64,000 nucleotides of DNA from Enoplosus armatus (Eukaryota > Chordata > Actinopteri > Centrarchiformes > Enoplosidae). Positions within the stretch are counted from its first letter, which is position 1. Each line of letters opens with the position of its first letter. A model generated the notes under the pieces. That model was given only the letters and a program-made list of their open reading frames with translations, ran no database searches and was not told the DNA's origin. Location of the stretch: NCBI RefSeq assembly GCF_043641665.1, contig NC_092199.1, positions 16,920,649 through 16,984,648 of the forward strand, read 5' to 3'. Made by a program: the position numbers and the translations under genes. Shown one piece after another: positions 12,681 to 26,345 of this stretch.

Positions 12681-13696
12681 AATCTGACCTGTCAACAGCA
12701 GGGCGTCAGAGTCTAGAGACACTTTGGGAAGGAGGGTAATATTTAGCATGGGCCTCGGGGCACGTTTTTTTTTTTTTTTTTGTTAATGGCTGCACGGAGG
12801 GAGCTGCTGGTTGGTGCATTTTCTTTTGTAAATTGGGCCTCAGAAACGCAGAACTCTGCTGGATAATTCAGCTTGGCAACTTGCAACAGCAGGCGGCTTC
12901 AGGTGCTACAGCGCTCATTGACTTCAGCTCAGCTGCCATCCCTTGTGCAAGGAGGAGGCCCCCAGAAAAAGAAAACGGATGGGTTTGAAAAGCAAACACT
13001 CGAATATTCAGTATGCTTGCATTCTGACAAACAAAATGTGATACTCGTGTCCCAGAGTCCTTACAAAAGGCTGCAGACCCTGATTCCTATCTTAGCCTTT
13101 ATGTCTTCCAGTGACCTTCAGGATTCTGGCGTCTGCTGAGTTTACTGTAAATGTCTGTTTTCATATGATTGGGTACTTTCCTCAATTTCAACTCTTGTTG
13201 GATGCCGCCCAGATCACTGCTGTTGGATGCCTGACGCAACCAAAAAACGGTGAACTGAAATACGCTGTGAGAGCTGAACGGAAGCCGCGGGTCCATCACT
13301 GCGAGCGGCCACCTTCACGTGTGTGTAAGCCACGTGATCCATCGTTAATGAAAAAAAAAATACCTTTGCTATGTCGTTTCTGTATGAACCGGTCTTTCAA
13401 CTTCTGTCGTCTAGTATCTGCTCATCCCGCAAAAAATCCATGACGACGCAAACAGCCTGGAACACCAGAAGTTAGCAAACAGTCAGACATTATCCAACAA
13501 GTTTAGTTGCTTTACTCTCTAGCAGCCTCCCCCAGAAGCCAATTATTCTCTTTTTTAACTGCAACACATTGTGGGTATCTTTTCCCAGTCCCCCCCCCAC
13601 CGTATTACCACAGCGCTTCATCGCTGCTGTTGAGAATAAAACCTCAAGTGTGAATTGATTTAAGCTGCTGAATGTTTCATCAGGTTTCGACGTAGA
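12681..13696. other. Non-coding stretch, no gene seen
   Basis: It contains a T16-type run near 12,766 and a C9 run near 13,590. No exon or repeat family recognised. Confidence 0.5.
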
Positions 13697-13765
13697 GCAA
13701 ATACACATAACAGAAATGCACCTCGGGGAGACTCCCCGAGGTGCATTTCTGTTATGTGTATTTGC
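13697..13765. repeat. Perfect 69-base palindrome
   Basis: Two 34-base arms (13,697-13,730 and 13,732-13,765) are exact reverse complements separated by one base. The left arm starts GCAAATACACATAAC and ends CCTCGGGGAG. The symmetry stops abruptly at both ends (A on the left, G on the right). It is neither microsatellite-cored nor part of a repeat family I recognise. It may be a fold-back template-switch product, an assembly artefact, or a hairpin source. Confidence 0.95.
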
Positions 13766-15724
13766 GGTTAAATTCTCTCCTAGAGCGTTTACCTCACACC
13801 CTTTGACTTTCCATGAAATAACCACCTTGTTTTCCCAATACGGTTCTGTTGTTCATCTTTTGCGCTGATGGTCATGTCCGTCCAAGCTTTGGAAGCGCTA
13901 TAACTGCCGCGGCCTCTGCTGAAAATTAAAAGTGAGAGCTTGACCCGACTTGTCATTTCCCCAATTTACGCTTTAACATATTTCGGCTATTTTAGAAAAC
14001 TTTTGGCTCCACCATTCATTTAAAATAAAAGTTCTGTGGGTTGGGGGAATGTTCAGTAGCAACGATGGACCCACTGGTGGGCTGGCAGACCTCGAGTCAA
14101 ATCACTTTCTTTCACCAAGAGACCGTTGCCTCTGTGCCACACAGGGCACCCACCAGCTGGAGGGGCGCCAAAGAGGAAATAAGAAATCTTTTGTAATTCA
14201 ATTTCAGACCCACTTTTAAGTCCGTCTCCGATGTCTAATGAGCTCACGACATGCAGGCAGAGTCTGCGGATGGACTCTGGTGGGGGCCCGGTGGTTAACC
14301 TCCTGGCTGCAGCTAATTTTGCGACCCCCATGTTTCCGTTGGCTCACACCGCTGTGCGAGAATCATGTGTAACATCACATCCCAAAAACCAGGCTCAGTT
14401 ACAACAGGGACTCGTGTTCATGCACACAGAAAAGGTACTAATTTACATTTGACCACGATGACACGACGCAGAGTCGACTTAAGTTTGATCAAATTCACCG
14501 AAATGTGAAATGTGACAATGTGCCGCGCAAATTAAAATGCAGCACAATTGTGACACATTGTACTGGTATTGGTGTACCCTATTCTTTAGGGGGGAAATGT
14601 GCGGAAGAAAAACATGAAGAAGTCGAGGTGCTGGATGAGATGGCGCTGCGAGCCACGGCGCGGCGAAATCCAATCTCTCACAGTGAGACAAATTGTTCCA
14701 TTAGCGACTCGCTGTCCTTTCAATTTCTCAGCCTGTTGATTAATAGCTAAAGAGCACTGTCTGTCACAACGGGAGTCTAACTTGGCATGTCTTCCCGGCT
14801 ACTCCTCAGCCAAGCCACCCCCCCCCCCCCCCCCACATAATGAGCCTGTGCTCTCGGCGCCCAGCAGCAGATTGCTTTGATGCTCCTATTTACCCGGCTT
14901 CTGTGTTGGCTCGCCGTACAGAAAGCGCATAAATCCGCCCACTCGCTCGCCCCCTCCGCCTGAAAATCAGAACAGTACGCTCGTGGTAATAGGAAAAATA
15001 AATAAATAAAATAAATAATGAGATGGCACCATCACTACAAATGGAAATCAGTGTGGCATTGTCACTCACTTTAATGTAATGCGGTGAGATGTGCCATTTC
15101 CAATTCGCATCACCCCCCTTGGTTAGAGTTCTGCTGGACTGGGATCATCCAGGGCTTTAATTTTTTGGAGGTGGGCAAACACGCAGAGCTGCATATTTCA
15201 CACGTGGAGGATGAAAATAAGAGAATGGCAGTAAAAAAGAAAAAAAATCAATCGGCTCTGGCTTAGACGTTCAATAATGCCTCGGCGTCGGGGTGGAATG
15301 CTAATGTTGTTCTTGCTCTTGATCAGTGCCCCGTGGAGATGCACAGCCCCCCCCCCCGCCATTTTCACTGGTTTGAAGAATTTTTACTTAGGATGATTTT
15401 GCTGATTTTATACCAAATTACATTTTTTTATCGTGGGCAAATACGTGACATAAAGCGTTCCAGTGTGCTCCCGTCTCAAGAGCTCGTCCACCGAAACCGG
15501 CACTCCACCCATTCAGTGATGCACAGGCACTCACAAGAGACAGATTTCAAGTCCCTAGCGTCGGCCAAGCTCCAGAAATGTCAAGTCATCACCCCCACCC
15601 CCATTACCCACCACCCAGTGTCGCGCACTTGCACAGCACAGAGGTGGTAAGGGTGGATGAACAAAGCGCAAGGCCGACGTGTTTTGTTTGTTTCATTTGG
15701 AGGACTTGTTGGCTTCAAGTCCGA
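13766..15724. other. Non-coding stretch with a candidate conserved block
   Basis: No coding exon supported. A C-run of about 17 lies at 14,817-14,834. The segment 14,985-15,130 (AATAAATAAATAATGAG, then a balanced non-repetitive stretch) and the preceding 14,685-14,750 have the look of conserved non-coding DNA, without proof. Confidence 0.4.
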
Positions 15725-16330
15725 ACCATAGACTGTATAAAAAAGAAGTGGACGTAGCCACCGTGACCTCACCCATATTTGGACGAGAGGGTGGAGCTGG
15801 GGTTTCTGAGACCCCGAGGACACCATGCTACGCCCACCTATGCCGGCAACCTGACCGCACCTGGCTCCCCCGCCGCGCCGTGCGAAGTAGCTGCTAACAA
15901 AGTTAGCTTGTAAATGCACTCAGCGGAGAAAATGAACCGCCGACCCGTTGGTGCTCGGTCAGAACAGGCTTTACAGTTGTTAGACGTAACCTATAAATAC
16001 ATAAAGATGCGGCCATTTGAAATGTTCACTCATTTCAACGTTGCCATTAATTTGAAATTTCTAATAATTAGCAGTATGGAAATAAGGTTGATTCCGCATA
16101 ATATAACCAGTAACTTGTTTTCGTTAGCGCGCCCCCCAACTTGATAAACATCCATGTCTTCAAAATTCACCAGTTTCCCAAGTCCGACCCACATAACCCC
16201 TGATGACGTCGTCAGGGTTAGTTCCTCAGGCTCATCAGGAGCCACAGAAGAAGATACAGGCTGAACAACTAGCAAAGTGATCTTTGGTTATAAAATGGGT
16301 GGAGTCCATGCCAAATGCGTTGCTGGCGTG
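15725..16330 (+). repeat. ATAGACTGTATAAA-type dispersed repeat
   Basis: The copy begins CATAGACTGTATAAAAAAG, followed by GTGGACGTAGCCACCGTGAC and CTCACCCATATTTGG. A related copy lies in the opposite orientation at 26,030-26,345 (TGTCCCGGTGGCTACGTCCG near its right end). I know this sequence as a common interspersed repeat of perch-like fish. Class and exact 3' boundary are uncertain. Confidence 0.6.
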
Positions 16331-17534
16331 GACGGCATGCGGCGTATGATCACCCTCTTCAGTCAACATCAGCGAAAGGAAACGCGCAGGCGCAGAGAGC
16401 GTAAGAATAGCTCTTGATTTCCTGTGTCCGGCCTCATGATGAAGTACAGATCCTGGGTCTAATTAACTGGGGGGGAAAAAGAAAAAAAAGCAGGACAGGG
16501 TGGGTCCACCACAGTGCTGACGCTTTAATCCATCAGGAATGAGGGATGGACAATAAATGGATTTGTGTATCTGAAATCTGCCTCACTCTCTGGACCTGTG
16601 CCTGCTAACTGACACATTTGCAGATGTGGTTGTCCTGGAAGCCATGTCCAACCGAGAGGACGGCGGCATGACATGTTCCAGAGGAATGACACACGTGCAG
16701 TGCCTTTCGCATTCTGCTGACTCTACTCGCTCCAGCAGATAGGGGGGAAGGGGATTTAAAAAAAAAAAAGAAACGTTTGTTTTCAGGATTTTTCCCCATG
16801 ACAACTAAATGAAGAAAAAAAAAAAAACCCTCCCTGATTGATTGCTGCGAAATCCAGGCACTTACAGGCTGGCACGAGCTGTCACCCACAGCTAAACCGC
16901 TCTTACTCGCCTGATAGGAGAGTCTACCTGTCAGATACCGGCTGTGAGCGAGGACACTTCTGTGCAAAACAGCGTGCTTTTTCGAAAGCCCTTTAAAAAG
17001 AAAATAGATCATTAAAAAAAAAAGAAAAGAAAAAAACACCACAAGCAGTTGCAAGTGCGATTTAAGAAGTTGGACTAGTGCGGCTGGCAATCAAAATCAG
17101 CAAGACACATGAAGAGGAGATCTTTTCCTCTTAGGGGTCCTGAGCTGTTTTGCAAGAAAATGAATAATAAAAAAGCTCCAATAAAATATGGATAAAAAGT
17201 AAAAAGGGAGAGACTTTTAAAGAGTTGGGACTCCAGTGTGGAACAAGACTCTTGGTGAATAAAAATGGTTCAGTAAAGGAAGCTCGTGGGAGCCGTGGCT
17301 TGGCCTGTATTTCTGATGACATTAGCTCTGGCAGGCAGCTCGTCTCTGGTGGGTAATGTTTGGGGGGGGTGAAATTACTGTCACAGTGTAATCTGTTATC
17401 CGCTAAGCTACATAATCCACTGAGCTTATCAAATACAGTCAAGTAATCCAATTTCTGTCAGTTAACTATGGAACAACTTCCTGCTATCTGTAAAATCTTT
17501 TTATCCTAATCACCTTCCTCATAAATCAGTCATA
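16331..17534. other. Non-coding stretch, no gene seen
   Basis: A/T homopolymer runs (16,759, 16,815, 17,015) and no recognisable exon. The minus-strand frames here are carried by poly-T reading as Phe. Confidence 0.5.
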
Positions 17535-18080
17535 ACTTTAAAGCTACACTCATCAACATTTTTGTATTAACAATGGAAAAAGTGAGTAATGTGAGAGCTG
17601 TTACTTGTAGAGATGAACCCACAGAGAATTATCAATTAACTCTGCAATTCCCCTCAGCTCTGTGGGGCTTTTCAACATCTTTCGCCCGATTGTTTTGGTT
17701 TTACTACCCGCAACTTAAAGCTGCTATAATCAGTATTGTCAATATTTTGACAATGGACCACATGATTTTTTTTGTATGTGGAAGGGGTAGTGATGAACCC
17801 ACACTTATCACCCGAGTTCCCTTCAGCATTATGGAGGTTTATAGTGGCTTTCAGCTCATGTTAGCGTCGTTTTCTCACTGTTCACCACCTACCCAGGAAG
17901 CTGGTGTTGTGGAACATTTAGCTAACTGCTATAAAGAGCCAGATATCTTTTCTGAGGACTCGATGGAGACCAAAACAGAGCTAAAAGAACAGTGAATATG
18001 GGACTTAGATTCGCCAGGTGGCAAGAAACATGACGCTAATGTTGTCTGCTGAACGCTTAAAATAGGCAACTGTACGCAAG
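17535..18080 (+). repeat. GCAGCTTTAA-ended repeat, copy with doubled head
   Basis: It starts TTTAAAGCTACACTCATCAA, then GTATTAACAATGG, ATGAACCCACAGAGAATTAT and TTTTGGTTTTACTACCCGCA. At 17,716 the head motif recurs (CTTAAAGCTGCTATAATCAG, then TTTTGACAATGG). The body continues to GAGACCAAAACAGAGCTAAA and AAATAGGCAACTG. The doubled head suggests a nested or tandem insertion of the same family. Confidence 0.75.
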
Positions 18081-21000
18081 TGTCTCTTGCGTTGCGTAAT
18101 GAATGGAGGCACAAACCAGCGCACTGTAGACACAATGATATTATTAGGTGTCTCGCAGACAGCTTTGGTTGTAACAAGCTCCACAAATAACAAAAGAAAG
18201 AAATGTAGCTCACTGCTGGTTAGCTAGCTACAGAGACTTCTTACATGAAGCTACGTGACTCATCAAAACTTTCAAGCTAGCAAGCTCATGGATCATTTTA
18301 AGTTACGCTACACCAAATTACACACAACCATTATCAATATGAACGCTTTTACAGAGACACTGGAAGCCCATTTCAACATTTTACCAACAAAAACATGTAC
18401 TGTATTTTAACAGAGCAGGGTTAACAGCAGACTGGTAACACATTTTGGTTCCGCATGATAAGCAGTGATCGGGATCATTAACTCTGGTACACCAACATAT
18501 CCACCATAATCAATTTGAAGTGTCAGCTTATATCTCCCCCTCAAGTGACCAAAGGTTTAAATCGTGTAAAGTTACTTTTTTTCAAAACCATATGTGCATT
18601 TTGTCAGGACCATTTCACAGCGATCAACTGCAATATATTTTAAAAGCTGTTCATCACATCGTCGCTCTCCATTCTGGGTCACCACTCAGATGCCTGTTCT
18701 AGGCGGAGGTTCTGCGGTCAGGTTTAGCGTCCACGGCAACATCATTAATCCACCAGCTGATGGAGGGGTCATGTTTACCGGCTACAGCAGAGACGTCAAA
18801 TCGACCCGCCGTGTCGCGCTAGAGCCTGCATGCCAGGCAAACAGATTTAATGAGGAATCGCTTGGTATATACTGCTTGGGACCGACCGTCTGATTTCACC
18901 GGACGAGGAGAAGAGAAGCAATTCTGTTGGGTGTGTGTGTGTGTGTGTGGGGGGGGGTTATTTGGCAGGATTAAGTGACGGATCATGTTTTTTGACTTGA
19001 ATCTAATGAGCCGCAGCACAGATTGTTTCTCAATCACACTTCCTGCATTTAGCCGTTTAGCGTTGTGCTTGCCTCGCCAGAAGCACAGTCTCTAAAATGT
19101 TTAGTTTCGTGCTATTATGCCATTCCTAAAACACTGCTTCGTTCCCTGAAACTTTCCATCATTCTAAAAAACAGTCAAATTGACGTGTACACAGTGTGAG
19201 GTTGTCGTTGTTGTTGAATTGGGCTCTATATATCGAGCTCATTTCTCAACACGTGGGCCGTTTGTTATGGAGCGCCCAGAAAGAAATTGACTGGATCAGA
19301 GAGATCTGCGAGTCTGCTGTGCCATATCAATTGCATGCGTAAACTCGCCCTTAAAGCCACTGTGTACCAAAGCTTTTATGGATTAGTTTGCTGTCACTTC
19401 CTCTTTGGAAAGCCTTCCATCGCGGTTAAGGGGATTAGGTCTTGGCTGGCCTTAAGAACACTTGTATATTAATAAGTAATTGTGCCAGCCCGGCTGCAGT
19501 CGGGACCCAGCATACACACCGAATAACTACATAAATAAATCAAAAAGGAAGTAGGTTACAGGTGAGGCCGCGTGCTTTTGTTTGTCTTAATCCGACCTGG
19601 AGCACCTCAGGAGCGTGCCGTCTCAGTGCTCACCGCCCAGGCATCCTAATGAGCATCAAAATGTCACAGACAGCTGAGGAGAGGATGGGAAAGCACAAAA
19701 AGCTGCTGGTATATCCCCCATTCAGTATGCATCAGCAGCTCCTCCATTTGTCTGGGGAGGCTTCGCTTTTTTGCGAGAAGGTTAAGGGAAATGGACAACT
19801 TATTCTGTCTTTTTGGGCAGTACAGTTGACAGATTGTTTTTTAAAGCTCAGGGCGGATGAACTCCGACATTTCTCTAAAACGAAGGGCTATAGTTTATTT
19901 TTCATATTTAATACTGTACATTTTATGAATTACTATTACTTTTGCTTTATTGTGCTGTAAACATGGCAAGGTCCAGACTGACTGGTGCTGCTTGTTAGTA
20001 TAGACTGTGAATGTAAAAAATAAATGAATTGACTAATCCATTAGCCTTATTTACCACAGAATGAGCCATGCCATGGACATGTAAGCTATGATTAACAAAA
20101 AAGTGAAAACGGAGGTGATAGGTCCCCACCCCTTTGGCGGCACTATGGCACTAACAAAAAACCCAATGTGAGACACCTTTATAAAACAACCGAAGCCATT
20201 GGGATTTATTACATAAAGACATACACAACCAAAACACTAAAATCAAGACAACCAAAAAAAGGCACACAAAAATCCCAGGCGGAGCGGCGGCAAGCCCAAC
20301 AGTCCCATGCCAGGAGCCTCCCTGCTGGTTAGGATCTTTAAGCACTTCTTCCATGCCCAGTGGAAAACATTACAGCCGTTGCACGGAGGGATCAATTGTA
20401 ATGTTTTCTAATTTGTGTGGACCTCCTGAGCGGGCCCCCCCGGCAGTCAGAAAAAGCCTACCGCTCGTAAGATAGCAGCTCCGCATTAATACCGACGACA
20501 AATAAGGCAAGAAACTTAATGCAGGTGGAAACCATAATGCACAATTAGACTTATTAAGTATTGATTTGGTACAACGCGTTGCGTCATTGACAACTAGAAG
20601 AGGAGGCAAAAGCGTACAGATGCTGCAGCCCACTTTAGCTCTAATTTCTTCGAAGTGAAAAAAAAATCTGTAAAATAGCTTTCGCTTCAGAAGAAATGAA
20701 ATGAGTAACTGCCAAAAGAACAGCAGCCGCAACAAAAATGCTGTACGGCATTTAAAAAATTGGCAGCTCTGCGTGGGATCACTGTTGGGAACACTGACTG
20801 ATTGTGTTTTAGATAATGTGCTAATATTTGAGGTTTGTCCTCACTAATTGGAAACATGTTTGGTTCCAAATAGAGAATTCAAGGTTCATCCATGTCACTT
20901 GGAGAGCGTTGCCATGGAGTTTTACAAAATCAGCCCTGACGCGGCTCTTCGGCTGCTGTTGACTGTGACTGTCCCAGAGGACTGCCATCATGCAGTTAAG

Positions 21001-23751
21001 AGTCTTCAGGTGAGCACAAAACGTCACGCATCTGAGCAGTCAATCGCACGCCGCACGTCCTCATGTTGCTCGGTAGACCTCAAGCTTGTGACAGGAGAGA
21101 AAAAAAACACTTGGCAGATCCACAGTACTCCACCATGTCCTAAGACGTGCGCTTTCATGTCAGGCCTTTAAAACCAGCGCTGTAACTGGTGCCACTACAC
21201 TGCTGGAGAGATATCAGCCGTGAAGCTGCTGCTGATCTTTAGTTCAGGATCCAAACAAACACTTTGCATTGATGACTTCGGGTTGAATTTAATTGTTTCA
21301 TTTCACTGCTTTGCATTAGCAAAATACAGTTTAGGGGTAAATGTAATGCAGATGAGTTTTTCTTAGTCTTATCACGCATAATTATGCAGGGAAGACATGA
21401 CCAAATCTTTTACAGTGACTGTTGATGTCGTGCTGTCTGTCCAGGGTGAGTTCATGGGACTTCCTTTCCTTGTGTTTTCTCTCAAACACCATTTTGTGGC
21501 TACATGTACATGGATAAATCATTACTTCATTCAACTAAGTGAACATCTCTAGCACTCTTGTGTGTCCAGATTGAAGTGTATAGGAAACACTTAATTCTTT
21601 CATTGATGTCATGTATGTAAAATATTTTCAGATAGATTCACTGCATGGATTCATTAGCCTGCTGTAGGCTCACTTGCACAGCTTGCATAGCTAGCACCTC
21701 CATACCCAGGATGTAACACTTTCTTAAAGCGACAGGCCACTGAGGTTCTCTTTGAGATCTGCCAGTATCCTGTCCTTGTACCTCCTGGGGGCTTGTAAAT
21801 AGTTAGAGTGCAGGCAAAGTTCAGTTCACCAGTCAGATTCAGGCAGGCGAAAGGGAACAAGTGCAAGTGGACTGGTATATATGCTGAGGGACCGATGAGG
21901 GATTTGTTTCAGTAATTTGTGGGCTGTAAACTAAAGTATTAGCATGTAAATCCCCACAATAACTATGACACAAACTAAAACAATACGAATAAAAAGTATC
22001 TGAAGTCAAACAAGGCTTCTGACACACTTATCATGACAGCGCGCGACCTAACCGCTCAAGTGGGCCGGGGGTTGGTTCGCTCGCTTCCCAGAAATCCTTT
22101 TCATGGGATCCAGAAAAGATGTGACGGGCACAGGCACAGTGTGGGACTGTGCGTTTCATTTGTGTTTGAATTAGGGGGAACCCCCGCACTGTAACGCACA
22201 GCCGCGGTGTCACAACAACGCGTCTGACAGAGAAGTAGAAACGTTCGGCAGCCTGATGCCGAGGGCCGGAGGCACCGCGCGGCGTGTTTAATTGGAAGAG
22301 GAGCTTGTTATGTCCTCTCAGGCTGAACATGATGAAATCTTATTCTGCCTTTTGTGTGTGTGTGTGTGTGCAACATGAAAGTAGGTTCTATGCTATTTAC
22401 TTCAATCAGATCCCGACAATTTAACATGCTGATCGTGTCTTTACGGAAACAAATTAAGTCAGGCGCAATTTTGCAACAAGTATTTAAATTGACTTTTTTT
22501 GAAGAATTCTGAATTTCGGCTCCAGCCGAAAATCCATTGTGGGAGAAAGCATGTCTATTCTTTTTCTTTTTCACATTTGTGTGAATTCCACTGTGGAAAT
22601 TGTACTTTAAAGCCACCAGGCCCCCCGTGGGTGTGTGGAGAATGGCTTGTGCTGGTTCAAACGCCGAGCTCGGCGAGGCAGCGTTGGAGAAAGCATTCAA
22701 AATCCCCAACACAAAAGGAGTCGTGTCCTTGTGCGTCCCGCTGTGATGAACACCATGCCTCCACACAACTCCAAGCTGCCGGGGATTCTTCAAGCTGCGA
22801 GTCCTCTTTCAACTTCAACTTTCCCGCAGACTTTCCGACCCAGAAAGGTGGACTGTCGGTTTGTTGAAGTGTTGGTCTTTTGCGTCTATTGGTAACAAGT
22901 TAAGCTCACCGACAAAAATAGCTGTTGGCATCGAACATAATACTTCAACATCATAAACCCTTTCTTGGTTAATTATTAATCTTGATCTGGATGGAGTCCT
23001 GGTGGAGGTGTGGATGGTTGGCAGAGCAGCCGCTAACTGTGTTGAGCTTTAGTCTCATTGACTGAATGAAATGAACCTTAAGCGAGTGCTTTTTGACTTT
23101 TAAATACAGGAAAACAGGGAATTTATCAAAAGGTCAAAACAAAGAGCCAAAGAAAAAGCAGATTTTTTTTTTTTCTTTCTTACAGGGAGATGGACGAGAA
23201 GATCCACACCTCCCTCACTCCTGTGTGTTGCGTATGGAGCTACAGCCAGATTAGCGTAGCTGATCTGTCCAAAGTTACAAAAAAATCCACCTACCAAGAC
23301 CTTCAAAACTTCTTGTTTTTAAACCCTTGGAACTATTTCTTGACAAACAACAGTTTATCCATCCGCCCAGCACTTTTGTGCAGCGCCCGTGCTGATCCCC
23401 TCCCGAGTTCACAGCAACGTCAAGACCCTGCCAACCCCCCCCCCCTCCAGTTCAGACAAGAAACATACCAAATGAATCTGTCAGCATCCATTTGGAAGTT
23501 CCATTGTTAGGAGAGACGTCAATCCTAGTGAGGACCAGTGAGAGTACAAGCAGCGCTGTTGAAACCAGAACAACCAAGGTGTGTGTGTGAGTGTGTGTGT
23601 GTTGAGAAGCAGGGGGGATTTATCATCCGAAAGTGACTCTGAACGCCTCAGCTGCTTAAACTATCCCTGAGGTCCTCTTGTTCTTTGGCTCTACAGAGGA
23701 CGGCAATAATCCACTTCGGTGTGGAGCCATTCAAAATAATCAGTTGTTACT
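18081..23751. other. Non-coding stretch, no gene seen
   Basis: About 5.7 kb without a supportable exon. Short (GT)n tracts lie near 18,930, 22,352 and 23,580. The segment 19,300-19,470 is non-repetitive and could be a conserved element. The 122- and 161-codon overlapping frames near 22,308-22,867 lie on opposite strands and match nothing I recognise. Confidence 0.5.
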
Positions 23752-23887
23752 CCACAAACTGATTCCCTCCAAAAACACAGAGGCTTTTTTTTTTTTTTTG
23801 AGAAAACTCTGAGCAGCAGAACCACAAACTGATTCCCTCCAAAAACACAGAGGCTTTTTTTTTGTTGAGAAAACTCTGAGCAGCAGA
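23752..23887. repeat. Two-copy tandem duplication, 70-base unit
   Basis: Copies start at 23,752 and 23,822, each beginning CCACAAACTGATTCCCTCC, continuing through a T tract and ending GAGAAAACTCTGAGCAGCAG. They differ mainly in T-tract length and a GT interruption, so the duplication is young. Confidence 0.93.
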
Positions 23888-23976
23888 TCGCTACGGCTTT
23901 CGCTAACATGTCTGAACGCATGAGGCTGGGTCCCTCTGGACCTGATTTTCAAAAGCAGACAGTGACGAGGCCAGAC

Positions 23977-23979
<3 letters not shown>

Positions 23980-24015
<36 letters not shown>
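23980..24015. repeat. (CA)n microsatellite
   Basis: CA dinucleotide tract, seen directly. Confidence 0.93.
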
Positions 24016-24018
<3 letters not shown>

Positions 24019-26029
24019 GCTGATTCAGAAAAGCTGTCACTTTTGGTTCAGTATCTGTTTCTTTTCTTTGGCTGTGGGACTTAGTTTTCTCTTCCTCCCT
24101 GTTTTTTTTTATTTATTTTTTTAGCTCCCAGTAAACTCCACATATCCAAATACTTGCGGCTGTGATGTTACAATAAAAAAACAGGATTCAGCCTTTATTT
24201 ATTCAGAGAAACGCTACGGAACTCACTCGCTGTTCTCTTCCAGTAATAAATTATTAACCACAACAAGAGAAGATGTGGCAGGATACATTCAGGCCCTACC
24301 AATCCGTTTTGCACACTGCCACGCAGGGTAAGGTGTCCCTTTCCTTTTGGGGCTTGAGGGGTAGTGGTCATCCAGACCTCACCTAGACCATCTAATCCTC
24401 ACTCATATGAGAAGCTTCGTGCAGAATTATTCCCAGTCGGCAAAGGCAGTAATGAATGGCTAACGCTGGGAGGGAGCGTCTTGTGCGTCATGCTCGATTT
24501 TCCGACGCACCGTGCGCTTTCAGTTGCCAGCCACGATGTACACCGAGATGTTAGGAACGGGAGAGTATTGTTGTTCATCTTATTTGCTTCCTCTGCCTGA
24601 GAGATGAGGGAGTATTCCTTTGTAAATCTTGGAGGGAGGGAGCCCAAATAATCTCAATTCTCTTGTAGCGGGGTGGAGAACGCTTTGATGGAGTTGTGGA
24701 TGGGCCTCTCCTCTGAAGTAGACATCTGTGGGCGCTGCTGGGTTCTGTGGCAAGCCCCTCTGAAAGGGCCTGGTTGGGGGCCCTCAACAGCTGCTGGTAC
24801 TTGGCCCGATTTTGGAAGCTGTTGCTTGGCACTGTATAAGAGGCCACAACGTAGCACCACTGCAGCCTTGCAGAGGCACGGACTTGTTCCGTTCTTCCAT
24901 CCAGTTTTCCTTCCTCTGTTCATCCAGCAGTTACATTTTTTTGAGGAAGGCATCCATGATTTTCTGCAAATTATGCTTGCCCACAGCGAACTGGCAATCT
25001 ATGACATGTGTTTTCTCTCAGGATCCTGAACAGATTTACCTCAATTTCCCTCGGACAACAAGACACCGTACACACTGGAACGCCAAGCGACGTTGTGCGA
25101 TTTACACACTCTGGTGGCCATTTTGGTTGGAGAGAAACGTCAATAGCCTGGATGGAGATGAAGATAGGCTCTCAAATTGGATGTGGATGCACTCTGTTGA
25201 ACTTGCTTTGTGATACAGACCCCAGGCCTACAGGATATAAAGCACAGCTTACCTCACAATAGCTTTCAGTCACCTTTGAGAGGACCTCAAATGCAAAAAA
25301 AAAACAAAACCTACTGCTTGAGTCAGTGACGATCATGATTTAGTATCCTTAGTTCAGGAGTATGTTCGGTAAGTTCTGAATGTGACCTATAACACTTGCT
25401 CGAGCAACAACATGAGGACTGCATTCAGCACAGCCATTCATCATTTCATTCAGCCCTTTCTCTCGCACACACAGCCAGACAAACGCCTGCACACACACAC
25501 GCAAACCCCCACAGGACAAAACACTCGCACCTCACGTAGGCCGTATTCCACGCTCTCTTGCCTCGCATTTGAACACATCCACTAAGTAAGACCAAACAAA
25601 CAAACAAAAAAGAATGAGGGGGGCGGGGGGGGGATCTCAGGCATAATCACAGCACGCCAAACAACAGACCCAAGGGGGGGCAAACAAAGGGAAAGCTGTT
25701 TGCTCGCTTATCACAGTTCAGGACTCGAGGGTTATCGGGAAAAAAAAAGAGGGGAAACAAAGGGGAAAAGAAGTTGGGATTGTTGTTTGGAATTTCAAAG
25801 GGTCTGACCCAAGTTCTTAGTAGGCCTTATTTTGTTCTTAAGGCCTGTTCCACCCTGTCAATGGAAGATGAAAGAAAATGCAAAGAGCATAGCAGTAAAC
25901 GCCTCTGTGGGAAAGAACTAAGTACCCTGTGGGGCAGCATGGGTGCCGGTCAATGACTCACTCAGTTTCCTGAATTCCATAACGTAACACGCTGTATGCA
26001 ATTTTACAAAATGCACTTCAACTTAAGTA
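24016..26029. other. Non-coding stretch, no gene seen
   Basis: Overlapping frames of about 80-130 codons on both strands at 24,360-25,260 are the longest here. None has a recognisable domain or consistent splice sites, though a decayed gene fragment cannot be excluded. A G-rich run lies at 25,617-25,634. The segment 25,780-25,950 is non-repetitive and of unknown nature. Confidence 0.45.
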
Positions 26030-26345
26030 CATAAGTGTTTATTGGAGCCACGCACCAACCTCCGGGTCTGGAAAGTGAAGCCAAAGCGGAAGCGCCTTAA
26101 ACCGGCATTCTTTCTAAAGGCCAACAGGGGGGCGACTCCACTGGTTGCAGAAATTAGCGCGATTGTGGGCGTGCGTACTGTCTTCGGGCTCTCAGATCCC
26201 CAGCCCCACCCTCTTGCCCAAATATGGTCACGTCTGGTTCCAAAAAACCAAGATGGCGACACCCAAAATGCCAAACTCGAGGCTTCAAAATGGTAGTCCA
26301 CAAACCAATGGGTGATGTCCCGGTGGCTACGTCCGCTTACAGTCT
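26030..26345 (-). repeat. ATAGACTGTATAAA-type dispersed repeat, inverted copy
   Basis: It includes GTGAAGCCAAAGCGGAAGCG, AACAGGGGGGCGACTCCACT, CCAAAAAACCAAGATGGCGA and TGTCCCGGTGGCTACGTCCG. This is the inverse of the word order in the plus-oriented copy that begins at 15,725, which ties the two together. Confidence 0.6.

Noticed and set aside
22308..22867. Overlapping open frames of 161 (minus) and 122 (plus) codons
   Set aside because: They lie on opposite strands, one crosses a GT tract, and neither shows a recognisable motif or splice sites.
24360..25262. Cluster of open frames on both strands
   Set aside because: Considered as a processed pseudogene, but no frame resembles a known protein and composition is not coding-like. 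Kept only as a remark.
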